DNA from: Taxawa tesnikishii (nom. ined.)
Taxonomy: Eukaryota; Ascomycota; Dothideomycetes; Dothideales
Reading direction: 5' to 3'
Assembly (NCBI GenBank): GCA_030247885.1
Contig: JAPDRO010000031.1
Span: forward strand, 1-64,000
Length of the DNA stretch: 64,000 nt
Shown: piece after piece, positions 21,835 to 33,923 of the stretch
Numbering within the stretch: the first letter of the stretch is position 1
Layout: each line of letters begins with the position of its first letter
Translations under genes and position numbers: made by a program
The notes under the pieces: generated by a model
The model's input: the letters and a program-made list of their open reading frames with translations, nothing else
What the model was told of the DNA's origin: nothing
The model's database searches: none

Positions 21835-22642
21835 ATGTCTAATTTACAGAGAAGTAATTTCCAGGGTCATCCTTTTCATTTGGTCTCTCCATCTCCTTGA
21901 CCACTTTTCACTTGTATTAGCTTACTAACTCTTACTACTTCAGGTGTATTAACAATGCATGGCTTTGTAAATGCAGAATATTGATTACCTTGTGCCTTTA
22001 TTTTATTACTTTCAAGTATGTTTTTCTGATTTAGAGATGTAATATCAGAAGGTACATATTTAGGTAACCACACTTTAGCTGTACAAAGAGGTTTAAATAT
22101 GGGAGTAGCTTTATTTATAGTATCTGAAGCTTTCTTTTTTAGCTATTTTTTGAGCTTATTTCCACAGTGCTTTATCACCAACTGTTGAATTAGGTGCACA
22201 ATGACCTCCAATGGGTATAGAAGCAATTAATGCTTTTGAATTACCTTTATTAAATACAGTATTATTATTAGCTTCTGGTGTAACAATAACTTATTCACAC
22301 CATTCTTTAATACAAGGAAATAGAAATGGTGCTTTATATGGTGCAATATTTACTATAATTTTAGCTCTAATATTTACTGCTTTCCAAGGGGTAGAATATT
22401 CAGTTTCTTCATTTACTTTATCAGATGGTGCATTTGGATCATGTTTTTATTTTGGAACAGGTTTTCACGGTATACATGTTATTGTAGGAACAATATTCTT
22501 AGGTGTAGGTTTCTGACGTCTTCTAGCCTATCACTTAACTGAAAATCATCACTTGGGATTAGAAGCTGGAATATTATACTGACATTTTGTAGATGTAGTA
22601 TGATTATTCTTATTTTTATCTGTTTACTACTGAGGTTCTTAA
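21835..22642 (+). CDS. cox3: Cytochrome c oxidase subunit 3
   Basis: Complex IV membrane subunit. It starts [23 protein letters not shown], has the family blocks [28 protein letters not shown] and [22 protein letters not shown], and ends YYWGS. TGA is Trp at least five times. The frame slips in the T run at 22132-22140 within SEAFFF(L)AIFW; either one T is extra or two are missing, giving 268 or 269 residues. Both copies share it. The ATG at 21835 follows trnI by 96 nt. Confidence 0.96.
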
Positions 22643-22960
22643 TATTATAATCTTTATATTTATTATAGATATCTAGTAAAAACATGTAATTTTAATAATA
22701 TAAAAAATATTTATTATATGTGTATTATTAGTAAATAGTTATATATAAGTAAATACTTATATTTATTATTAATAAATACTTATTTATGAATAAATAAAAT
22801 TTAATAATTTCAGCGTTTTTCTAAAAACGTTCAAATTAAAATAATTTAGTTACTTTTGTAATAATTACTTAGGTAGGAATATATTATAAATATTAAAATT
22901 ATTTATTAGCTATATGTATGTAATAGTTACATATGCTTTTTTACTTTTAGCTAATTTAAG
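22643..22960. other. Spacer between cox3 and trnC
   Basis: AT-rich, geneless. It carries the inverted element AGCGTTTTTCTAAAAACGTTC at 22812-22832, a member of the T-run hairpin family, and repeated TAAGTAAATACTTAT-like palindromes at 22746-22790. Confidence 0.5.
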
Positions 22961-23033
22961 GGGATATTGTTGTAAATGGTTTTACGTTTTGATTGCAGAT
23001 CGAAAATAAGAGGTTCAATTCCTCCGTATCCCT
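22961..23033 (+). tRNA. trnC(gca): tRNA-Cys (GCA)
   Basis: Acceptor GGGATAT/GTATCCC, anticodon arm TTTGA-TTGCAGA-TCGAA. The D arm is irregular. Confidence 0.85.
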
Positions 23034-23086
23034 ATAAAATATTATATCTTTACTAATATTTACAAAAAACATTTTTAGCTTATATA

Positions 23087-23169
23087 AAAATAGATAACTA
23101 CTTTTACCTTTAAACCCAAATCTTTTATTAGATATAGTCATATAAATTATTATGACAATTATACATATA
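23087..23169. repeat. 83-bp direct repeat upstream of atp8
   Basis: Identical to 20728-20810. It ends 8 nt before the atp8 ATG, matching the spacing to the orf231 ATG. Confidence 0.9.
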
Positions 23170-23176
23170 TAATCAG

Positions 23177-23323
23177 ATGCCTCAATTAGTACCATTTTAT
23201 TTTGTTAACGAAGTTACATTCGCATTTTTAGTACTTATATCTTTAATATATATATTTTCAAAATATGTATTACCTAGATTTGTTCGTTTATTCTCTACAA
23301 GAGTATTTATCAGTAAACTTTAA
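23177..23323 (+). CDS. atp8: ATP synthase F0 subunit 8
   Basis: A 48-residue peripheral-stalk subunit of complex V, starting [17 protein letters not shown] with one membrane helix and a basic tail ([11 protein letters not shown]), the usual fungal pattern and length. It lies 83 nt before atp6 on the same strand, the standard atp8-atp6 pair, probably one transcript. Confidence 0.94.
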   Translation: MPQLVPFYFVNEVTFAFLVLISLIYIFSKYVLPRFVRLFSTRVFISKL

Positions 23324-23406
23324 TTTTTTAAAGTAAAAGACTAGAAAAATATATATACAGGTTTTACTCTATTGTTATTTAAATACATACTTAAAATATA
23401 AATATA

Positions 23407-24180
23407 ATGAACTCATTTATAAATATAACAAGCCCACTAGATCAATTTGAAATTAGAAATTTATTAAGTTTAGACGCACCTATACTAGGTAATTTATCAA
23501 TCTCTTTAACTAATACTGGTTTATATATAACAATAGCAGGATACTTAATTCTAATGTTAAATTTATTAGCAACTAACAATAACAAAGTTGTATCGAATAG
23601 TTGATCAATAAGCCAAGAAACAATATACGCTACTGTGCACAGTATTGTTGTAAATCAAATAAATGCCAAAAGCGGTCAAGTGTATTTTCCTCTTATGTAT
23701 TCATTATTTGTGTTTATATTAATTAGCAATTTAATAGGTATGGTTCCTTATAGTTTTGCTTCAACTAGTCATTTTGTACTTACATTTTCACTAAGTTTTA
23801 CTGTAGTTTTAGGTGCAACACTTTTAGGTCTAAATAAACACGGATTAGAATTCTTTTCTTTATTTGTACCTGCAGGTTGTCCATTAGCATTATTACCACT
23901 ATTAGTTCTTATAGAATTTATCTCATATCTTGCACGTAATGTATCATTAGGATTAAGACTTGCAGCTAATATACTATCAGGTCACATGTTATTATCTATT
24001 TTAAGTGGATTTACATACAATATTATGACTAGTGGTGTATTATTCTTCTTCTTAGGTTTAATACCTTTAGCATTTATTATAGCATTCTCTGGATTAGAGT
24101 TAGCTATTGCATTTATTCAAGCTCAAGTTTTCGTAGTTTTAACTTGTTCTTACGTTAAAGACGCTTTAGAGCTACACTAA
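23407..24180 (+). CDS. atp6: ATP synthase F0 subunit a
   Basis: A 257-residue proton channel subunit of complex V. It starts MNSFINITSPLDQFE; the first residues may be a cleaved leader, as in other fungi. Conserved Arg184 is in LGLRLAANILSGH and the C-terminus is the typical VFVVLTCSYVKDALELH. One TGA at 23605 is Trp66. Glu149 and Ala156 lie in a short tract that differs from the mirror copy. Confidence 0.97.
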
Positions 24181-24299
24181 TACAATAAAAAAAGTTTATA
24201 AAATATATACACCTAATAAAATAGTAGTATAGTTAATACTATCTTAAATAAACTATTATAAGTGTTTATTTAATAGTTTATTAATGATATTTTAGTATT

Positions 24300-24542
24300 A
24301 AATACTTGTGATATAAAATTAAAAGTGTTTATTATTATATAATAACATAGGAAAGTCCAGTGCTTTATAAATAGAATTTAAAGATTAAAATTTTGGTACT
24401 TGGTAGAAAATAAAAGTCATAAAACTTATAAGATATATACATATTAAATAGTATTATATGATTGTTGAATTTAAACCTCTATTAAGCATTTTTTAGATTT
24501 ATATGTATATACAGAACCCGGCTTATTTTTATCCAAGTATTT
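24300..24542 (+). ncRNA. rnpB: Mitochondrial RNase P RNA
   Basis: The catalytic-type RNA that trims tRNA 5' ends. Conserved region I is ATAGGAAAGTCCAGTGC (24347-24363; bacterial GAGGAAAGTCC) and conserved region V is ACAGAACCCGGCTTA (24511-24525; bacterial ACAGAAACCGGCTTA); together they form helix P4. The outer ends AAATACTTG (24300-24308) and CAAGTATTT (24534-24542) pair perfectly over 9 bp as P1, which sets the gene limits at about 243 nt. The inside is AT-rich and reduced, as in other fungal mitochondria. It lies between atp6 and rps3. Identical in both copies. I am confident of the P4 signature; the rest of the fold is not worked out. Confidence 0.85.
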
Positions 24543-24892
24543 TGATGATTTTTCTGAGTCTACTTAAACTTATTACTATTTTACTTAATCTTTTTCCTTT
24601 TTCATAAAAATAATCCAAACAATTTTGTTACATAATAGTAATACATATTTTTTCAATTTTTATTAAGCTAAAAGATTAGTTTTTAATTTCATATTAATAC
24701 TTACATATTATACTTGAAGCGAAGTTTATTTATACATAAAAACGTTAAACACCTCTAAAATTTAGACTAATTTACAGATTTCCTTACATTTTATTAATTA
24801 AAAGAGATTAGTTAGCTTAAAAGCTTTTACTAATATATATTTCTTTTGCATAAAACAACAGAACAAAATTTTTCTTTTACGTAATAAATATT

Positions 24893-27019
24893 ATGTTAAA
24901 CTTATTTGAAAAAAAACCAAAGAAAATTTTACATTTTTTCCTCACACATTGGAATCCAACTATATTTCTACAGATCCTTTTATTAATAACGAAAATAATA
25001 AGAATATAGATGAAAGACATTATCCACCTGCAAATAAAGAATGATCTAATAGTATATATTCCTATAACAAAAATTACATTAAAACATTACCTATAGTAGA
25101 TAACATAGTAAATAAGTTAATTAAAAGTTACTTTAATTTAAGTCCGCTCTTTAATAAAAAAATCTAAAAGAGTACAAGTTAGATTTAAACGATTATCTTT
25201 AAATAGAATACTTGTAAGTAAAGCAGAAATGAAACACACTAACAACAAAGTTATAATAACTGTATATCTCTATAATAGAAATAAGAAATTTTTTATAATA
25301 AATTAAAAAATTTATATAAAATATTCCTTTTTAAAAGCATACCTATCTTACCTAGTAAAAGCAAACATACAAATAAAAATGTATTTAGTAAATACAAAAA
25401 TACATTTAGTAAATACAAAAATACATTTAGTAAATACCAAAGTAAATTTATTAAACATATAAGTAATACTAAAACGCTTATAATACATAAAAGAATAAAT
25501 AATAACTCTGTTTATATAAAAAAAATCTAAACTTACCTAAGTTTAATACCAAAAGATTTAAAAGATCTAAGAAGTTTTATACTAAAAAATAAAAACTAAT
25601 TTTTCTTTAAATTTTACTCATTTAACAAAAAAAGCCTAAAAATTTTCTTTTTATTATAAAAAACTCTGGCTTAAAAGACAAATATACATCATTAATGGGA
25701 AAATATTACTCTCTATTAAATAATAAAAATATATTTAGTAAAAACAAAAATATATTTACTAAACATATAAATAAAGCTAAAACGCTTATAACATTTACAA
25801 GAATAAAGAGTAATAAGCCAGATAAAAACCTTTTAATACTAGAAGAAATATAAATTCTTTTAACGCCAAAGCGCTATCTATTGAAAAAAAACCAATTTTT
25901 TTCTAACTTGATGAATAAAAATAGAAAACCTAGAAAAATTAAAAATTTTATATATAGATTAAGAAACCTTCATAAGTTATTTGTTATTAGTAAAATGTAT
26001 AATCATAATATTTATACTTTATCTAATATTTCACAAAAAAACCACTCTGGCGCTTTAGGGTTAGCATTAAAAAAAATTATTTTTATTAAAAAATCTTTAT
26101 AGGATTTTAAAGAAAAAAGTTCTCTAAAAAAAGAAAAAGTTATCTAATAAAAAAATTAACATTGTGTCACTAAAAGGTTCAAGAATTATTAGAAAAGTTA
26201 GAAAACAGAAAAATTTTCTTCTTAAAATACTTGAATGAAACAATAAAAACTTTTTAAACTATGAAACTAAATATTATAAAAATTTTATAAAGAAATCATA
26301 TAAAAAGAAATGTTATATTTATATTATGTACAAATGTTGACATTTAACAATAATAAATTTAAAAACTGATTTTTACTTGGATTAAAAAAATAATATCTAA
26401 GATATACCACAAAAAAGTTGAATTTAATTTTGTTAATTTGAAATATCTACATTTAAACAGTGATATCTTTTCACAGTCTATTGCTATAAAATTAAGAAAC
26501 AGGCAAAATAGATTACTAAGAGTTTTAAAAAAGCCTTTAAATTAGTTAAATTACCCATTTTAAACAAACTATCTTTTTATGATAAAAAATACCTACAAAG
26601 TTTATAAACAAATATAGAACTTTAAAAATAAATAGATTTATTTCTATTATGCCAAAAAATAAAGATGTATTACATCAACTATTATACAATATTTTCCCTA
26701 ATATGGAAAAAACTCAATATTCTAATATATCACAAAAAGAAACTAGTTTACAAAAAATGTTTTAAATTCAATTAAACATAAAGCTATATACGGTGTAAGA
26801 CTGGAAGCTAGAGGTAGACTGTCTAGGCGTTTAACTGCTTCAAGATCTGTTTTTAAATTAAAATACAAAGGAAGTTTAAAAAATATAGATTCTTCTTATA
26901 AATCTTTATCATCAGTTATGCTAAGAGGTAATACTAAACCTAATTTACAGTATACAAAAATAAGTTCTAAAACCCGTAATGGTTCTTTTGGATTAAAAGG
27001 TTGAGTAAGCAGTTATTAA
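24893..27019 (+). CDS. rps3: Ribosomal protein S3 (free-standing, frame-broken in the consensus)
   Basis: Mitochondrial small-subunit protein Rps3. The family core is clear at about 25150-25265: [15 protein letters not shown] then [24 protein letters not shown]. The C-terminal block (26650-27019) has [18 protein letters not shown] and ends SFGLKGWVSSY with TGA as Trp. The middle is Lys/Asn-rich low complexity with three tandem copies of KYKNTFS near 25385-25440. Several frame changes occur, all at A or T runs, so the reading frame is not continuous; restored length would be about 700 residues, long for the family. GC mini-elements lie inside (25863-25876, 26048-26057), suggesting expansion by repeat insertion. 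The ATG at 24893 is the first plausible start and is uncertain. Confidence 0.78.
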
Positions 27020-27152
27020 GTTACTTCTAAAGTATATTAAATGAGACTTATATTTTCGCTTTGCATATTACAGTATAATTTTGTAATTATACATAGATTA
27101 AAAAATTAATAAAAATCTTAAAATAGCGCTTTGGCGTTAAAAATTAAAAAAA

Positions 27153-27223
27153 CTCTTACTAGTTTAATGGTAGAACAAGATATTCCTAATATCAACGTCC
27201 AAGTTCAAATCTTGGGTAAGAAT
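27153..27223 (+). tRNA. trnR(ccu): tRNA-Arg (CCU)
   Basis: Acceptor CTCTTAC/GTAAGAA with a C-A mismatch at the first pair, anticodon arm AGATA-TTCCTAA-TATCA. Very similar to trnR(UCU) at 30527-30597, so probably a duplicate with a changed wobble base. Confidence 0.82.
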
Positions 27224-27366
27224 GTAGGCTGGGTTTATACCGAACCCAACCGAAAATAAAAATAAAATTTTATAGACATACATTCTTTTTGTATGATATA
27301 TATCTTTTTACTATATGCACACTATACTTTATTGTTGTACCATTAGATTTAATTTTTTAATAACAT

Positions 27367-28025
27367 ATGTTAAATTTATTTCTCCTAAATGAAACGTATA
27401 CTAACGGTTCAAATTATATTTTCTTAAACTTTATTTCTTTAGCTGCTATTTTATGTGGAATTTTAGTTATTATTAGTAAAAACCCTATTGTTTCTGTTTT
27501 ATTTTTAATAGGTTTATTTTTAAGTATTGCTGGCTACTTAATGATGGTAGGTATAAACTTCATAGGTTTATCTTACTTATTGGTATATGTAGGGGCTGTA
27601 TCTATATTATTTATTTTTATCTTAATGTTAATTAATGTAAGAATATCTGAACTTGTAACAGATTCTAGTAATAGTATACCGTTAGCGGTATTAATTGGTA
27701 TTTTTTCATTACTACTTTATATGAAACTTTACCTTCAAATCGTGCTTACGGTAATGTAGTATATTCAAATATAAACTTTTCTCATACAACTAATGTTAAT
27801 GAAATTAATTATTCTTTAAAAGGATTTTTTAATATATCTAAAGATAGTAATGAAATAGCATTTGTATCATCTCAAATTTGAGATGGAAATTTAGCAGAGA
27901 CTTCTCACATAACTACAATAGGAAATATTCTTTATACTAGTTATCCTCTCTGACTTATTATTACATCTATAATTCTTTTACTGGCTATGGTTGGAGCTAT
28001 AGTTATAACTATAAAGCAGAAATAA
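27367..28025 (+). CDS. nad6: NADH dehydrogenase subunit 6
   Basis: Complex I membrane subunit. It starts MLNLFLLNETYTNG; the conserved Nad6 block is GINFIGLSYLLVYVGAVSIL. The T run near 27704-27710 has one base fewer than the mirror copy (189-848), which breaks the frame after about residue 112. The C-terminus is QIWDGNLAE ... AIVITIKQK, with TGA as Trp. Restored length is 219 residues. Confidence 0.95.
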
Positions 28026-29196
28026 TTGAACTTTTATATGTAAATTTACACAAAATTTATTTTTAGTTTACAAAATTAAGAGCTTTTAGCGTTGATAATT
28101 AAAAACCCTTATTACAATACTTTTAAAAAGATAAAAATTTGCGTTAAAAATATAAAAAATTTTTGCGTTAAAAATATTAATCTTAATCCTTATTTTGTTA
28201 AATGTTTAAAATAAGATTAAGGTAAATTTACAATAACTAAACATAAAAAATTAGAGTCAGATTTTGAGTAAATCTTGGTTTAACGCAAAAAAAATTCTCT
28301 GGTTATTTTTTACTTTTTTCATAAAGTTCACCAATCATTTTGCCTTTTAAACTATAAAGATAATTGAGATTATTATTTTGTGCGATATACATCTAACCTT
28401 AATAATTAGCACTTTTTAATATTATAACCTTTGGCGCTTTAGCGATAAAATATTTTCAAAAAACATCTAAAGTAAACTTTGCGCTTTGGCAAAAATAATT
28501 TTTAGTCTAAATGTATTTATAAATGAGTAAAAGTATGTTAAACTTCTGTCAGGGAAAGTTAATTTGGCTGAAAGGGTTTTATATTTTATAGGTGATATTA
28601 CTTTAAGTTCACATAACAGTGTATCACAAGAAGATTAATCTCGTTATTATGTATTGAAGCCAGAAAAGACATAATCAAAAGAGATATTGAAGGATTAGTA
28701 GAAAAACAAAAGGGTTAGGGATAAATATAATTTTCTAGTTGAACTAGAAAATGCAGACTTTAATTATGAAAGACCATCTGAATGAAAAGGTCCATTAATC
28801 CGTTATAACGCAAATTTAAGTGCTGAAACGCCTAGTTACATAGACCCTTAAAATTCTTTGATTCTTTTTTATAAGAATTTTTATAGTCTAAGTAAAATAT
28901 AAAAAAAGCTGTAAGTTAAAATAGGATAACTATCTTTGAAGGAAAATACATAGTTTCTCCTTAAGTTTAAGAATCTCTATGTAAACTAAAGATAATAAGG
29001 TGCTTATATCAGATTAACTTTAGGCTAATATCTCTACTTATTCTTATTGATTTTAGTAATACACAATATATTAATGATAATTTTATTTATAAATGTATAT
29101 CATACATATGGAGTTAACCTAGTTATTTTTAATCTATATTAGAAATTTATACAATTTGTTAATAATTTTAAAAAACTAAGCTTTTTATTTTTTAAC
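28026..29196. other. Spacer nad6-nad1 with a possible decayed ORF
   Basis: The mirror repeat ends (for this window) at 28213. From about 28620 to 28855 a hydrophilic frame with interruptions can be read (RDIEGLVEKQKG ... ELENADFNYERPSEWKG ... AETPSYIDP). I do not recognise it; it may be the tail of a lost plasmid or intron ORF. GC mini-elements occur at 28434-28445 and 28476-28487. Confidence 0.4.
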
Positions 29197-30273
29197 ATGT
29201 TATATTTACCTACATTAATTTCTGTTATTGAAGTTTTATTGGTTACTGTTCCTGCTTTATTATCTGTTGCTTTTGTAACTATAGCTGAAAGAAAAACTAT
29301 GGCTAGTATGCAAAGAAGATTAGGTCCTAATGCAGTAGGTTACTATGGTTTATTACAAGCATTTGCTGATGCTTTAAAATTATTATTAAAAGAGTATGTA
29401 GCACCTACACAAGCTAATATTATTTTATTTTTCCTTGGACCTGTAATAACTTTAATTTTTTCACTTTTAGGTTATGCTGTTATACCATATGGTCCTGGGT
29501 TAGCTATATGAGATTTTAATTTAGGTATACTTTATATGTTGGCAGTTTCTTCACTTTCAACTTATGGAATATTATTAGCTGGTTGATCTGCTAATTCTAA
29601 ATATGCATTTTTAGGTTCATTAAGAAGTACAGCTCAATTAATTAGTTATGAATTAATTTTAAGTTCTGTTATATTATTAGTTTTATTATTAACAGGAAGT
29701 TTAAATTTAACTGTAAATATAGAAGCTCAAAGAGCTATATGATTTATAATACCATTATTTCCTATTTTTGTTATATTTTTCATAGGTTCTATAGCAGAAA
29801 CTAATAGAGCTCCTTTTGATTTAGCTGAGGCTGAATCAGAACTTGTTAGTGGTTTTATGACAGAACATTCAGCTAGTATTTTTGTATTCTTCTTTTTAGC
29901 TGAATATGCTAGTATAGTGCTTATTTGTATATTAACTAGTATACTTTTCCTTGGAGGTTATCTTTTAAATGTTATGCCATTGGTTTATCTAATCCAAGAA
30001 ATTGATTATACTTATATTTTTGTTGATAAACTTGAATTTCTATCTTATCCTTTAATAGAAGGATTAATCTCTGGTTTAAGTCTAGGACTAAAGTCTAGTA
30101 TAATGATTTTTACATTTATTTGAGTGAGAGCATCATTCCCTCGTATCCGTTATGATCAGTTAATGACTTTCTGTTGAACAATCCTACTGCCTATAGTTAT
30201 TGCATTTATTGTACTAGTTCCTTGTATTTTATACAGTTTCGAAATAATACCTAGCAATATTTCTTTATTCTAG
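29197..30273 (+). CDS. nad1: NADH dehydrogenase subunit 1
   Basis: Complex I membrane subunit near the quinone site, 358 residues and open throughout with TGA as Trp. It starts [15 protein letters not shown]. Family motifs are [19 protein letters not shown] (residues 29-47), [22 protein letters not shown] and the C-terminal [19 protein letters not shown]. Ends SNISLF. Single copy in the window. Confidence 0.98.
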
Positions 30274-30526
30274 CACCTAGTATATCACTTTCTTTAACAA
30301 AGATAACGATAGTATTAATAAATGAGGTTTTCTAACTCTAGTTATAACTCTACTTAAGAGAATTCTCCTTTTCATTAAAAAAATAAAATAAAATATAAAA
30401 AATACAAATTTTTTCTCTTTCTAATACTTATTTTATCTCGTGCTATTTCTTTTGAGAGTAATATATAAATGGGAGTTATTTTAGTTTTAAGAGCTTATTC
30501 TTTTATATCTCCAAATATTTGAATAT
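30274..30526. other. Spacer between nad1 and trnR
   Basis: Nothing recognisable; the two genes converge here. Confidence 0.5.
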
Positions 30527-30597
30527 ATTCCTATCCAAGACTTGAACTTGGATCCAGATATTAGAAGTATCCTGCTCTACCATTAAGCTAATAGGAG
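30527..30597 (-). tRNA. trnR(ucu): tRNA-Arg (UCU)
   Basis: Acceptor CTCCTAT/ATAGGAA with the same C-A mismatch at pair 1 as trnR(CCU), anticodon arm GGATA-CTTCTAA-TATCT. Confidence 0.85.
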
Positions 30598-30632
30598 TTT
30601 TTTTTATTTTATTTATTTTAAATTTTGCCTTT

Positions 30633-30752
30633 TTCTCTTTTAGGATTACTGTTCTTGTAATCAAGTTAAAAATTTTTCTAGGGAAATTGACTGGATAACT
30701 ATAGGCATTGCACTATGTAAAATACCACAAATTTCTGAACATTGGCCAAAGA
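30633..30752 (-). pseudogene. cox2: Duplicate of the cox2 3' end behind cox1
   Basis: 120 nt match 39070-39189, the last codons of cox2 and a few bases after its stop, at about 92-95% identity. The frame [11 protein letters not shown] ... SLEKFLTWLQEQ-stop is intact and carries the CuA ligands Cys, Glu, Cys, His and Met. It begins 9 nt after the cox1 stop. The piece reads AMPIVIQ where cox2 reads SMPIVIQ. Confidence 0.9.
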
Positions 30753-30760
30753 AGTTGCCA

Positions 30761-32503
<1,743 letters not shown>

Positions 32504-32568
32504 ATTTATTAAATATATGTATGTTTACTATACGAATCTTTTTCTAAAAAAAATAACGCTATATAATG

Positions 32569-32591
32569 TTATATGGCTAAGAGCCATATAA
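32569..32591. repeat. Perfect 10-bp hairpin in cox1 leader
   Basis: TTATATGGCT / AAG loop / AGCCATATAA, 66 nt upstream of the cox1 ATG; also at 15321-15343. Candidate processing or stability element of the cox1 leader. Confidence 0.75.
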
Positions 32592-32884
32592 CAGGACATG
32601 TATCATAAACATAGAGTTCTATAATTGTATTTTGTTTACTAAAAAGTCCAATTTACTAAGCTGGACTTTTTATCTTAAATGAGTGGTCACAGAAGTCAAA
32701 TATTTCTAGTTTGAAATCAGAATAACCATAATTTAAAAGAGCATTATGTATAGGAAATTAACGGTTTTCATTAGATATCCGACTATAGCTATAATATTCC
32801 ATAAATCTTCTACCTAAGTCTAATCTATGACCTATACTATTTACTAAGCTGGACTTTTTATCTTAAGTTAGTTATCACAGAAAA

Positions 32885-32992
32885 TTTGGATACACTTTTT
32901 TATTTAGTGATCTAGCTTTTTTAATACCTAAACGAGTTTTACGGAAAAGTTCTTTAGTAGCCTCACTATGCTTAAATCCTAAGCTAGATCCT
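32885..32992 (-). pseudogene. Homing-endonuclease fragment
   Basis: Frame GSSLGFKHSEATKELFRKTR then LGIKKARSLNKK, about 90% identical to 18433-18540. Only the linker region remains. It lies between the cox1 leader and the second trnV. Confidence 0.65.
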
Positions 32993-33004
32993 GCTACACT
33001 TAAG

Positions 33005-33099
33005 ACATTATAGTAAGGTTTTAAAATAAAATAGATTTGTTTTTTCTAAAAGTTAGAGCATTTGAAAGTAGTAAATAAGATAATAAAGTTAATAACATG
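33005..33099 (-). pseudogene. nad2: nad2 5' end copy behind trnV copy
   Basis: About 85 nt match the start of nad2 ([16 protein letters not shown]), then diverge at the point where nad2 continues SRIVMVT. It is a truncated duplicate carried along with trnV. Confidence 0.8.
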
Positions 33100-33172
33100 T
33101 AAGAAATAGGTGATTTGAACACCTAACCTCTCGTGTGTAAAACGGTTGCTCTACCAATTGAGCTAATTTCTT
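33100..33172 (-). tRNA. trnV(uac): tRNA-Val (UAC), second copy
   Basis: Identical over 73 nt to 43818-43890. See that entry for the fold. Confidence 0.85.
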
Positions 33173-33800
33173 TTTTTTTATTATGTATTTACCTTTAAAC
33201 AACTTATTTTTATCTATGTAATTTAACAAAGTAGCATGATTTACTTTTAGTAGTCTTGCAGTATTGCGAATAGAACTGTATTCTTTTGTATCATTGTTTT
33301 CAATATTTTTTATGATAATAGTATGAGATGTAGATAGTAATTGATTGGCTTTAGCTAAAGAAGATAAAACCGCACCTACTTTTGCTTTTCTTAAGTTAGA
33401 CAAAGCTTCATTGCTTAACTTACGTGATTTAAATTTAAAGAGTGTTTCATCAGAATGTTTGAAACCTAAACTAGATCCTGCTTTAGTTAATATGTTATAC
33501 TCAGGTTTAAAAGAATTAATCTAAAAATGCTCTCTTTTAATCGTATGATATTTATCACAGTACTCCAGTATCTCCAGACGGAAATTTTCGTGCCCGTGAA
33601 CCAACAGAGCATTATAAATTTTACTACTATGTTATGAGGTTCTTTTAACTAAGTAATTTAAAAAGAAATAATTAGACAGCCTGGAGCTTAAGTTAACAGA
33701 GCTTCCTACATAACTTTTACCGTTTATTTTATTAACTCACTTCTAGATTCCGCATTTTTCTTTATTATCTTGTAATATCCTTTTCTTATTGTTTAGTGCG
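33173..33800 (-). pseudogene. Decayed GIY-YIG homing endonuclease
   Basis: Read from high to low coordinates: GIY(R)WVNKINGKSYVGS (the GIY and YVG of the catalytic motif) near 33750-33705, then KIYNALLVHGHENFRLEILEYC near 33615-33555, a TAG, KPEYNILTKAGSSLGFKHSDET, KFKSRKLS and the C-terminal DNA-binding region with RNTARLLKVNHATLLNYI (NUMOD1-like) and KNKLFKGKYII. The catalytic half is interrupted by at least two frame changes and one in-frame TAG; the C-terminal 104 residues are open. It is not inside a recognisable intron and runs directly into trnV. Probably the relic of a mobile intron ORF or a free-standing endonuclease. Confidence 0.8.
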
Positions 33801-33923
33801 TCATCGTATATTATAATATTATTAGAAGCAGAGTGGTAAAATTTGGCTTTTTTTTAATTTGTCTCTGAATATATAATTTTCCAGCTTTTGAAATGTAAAT
33901 TATTTAATGTGCTTTTCGGCATG

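Noticed and set aside
22735-22760. Yeast-type mitochondrial promoter ATATAAGTA
   Set aside because: The word occurs, but in such AT-rich DNA it is expected by chance and its use outside budding yeasts is not established.
25380-25440. CRISPR-like array in the rps3 region
   Set aside because: The spaced repeats are a three-unit in-frame peptide repeat without spacers of regular unique sequence.
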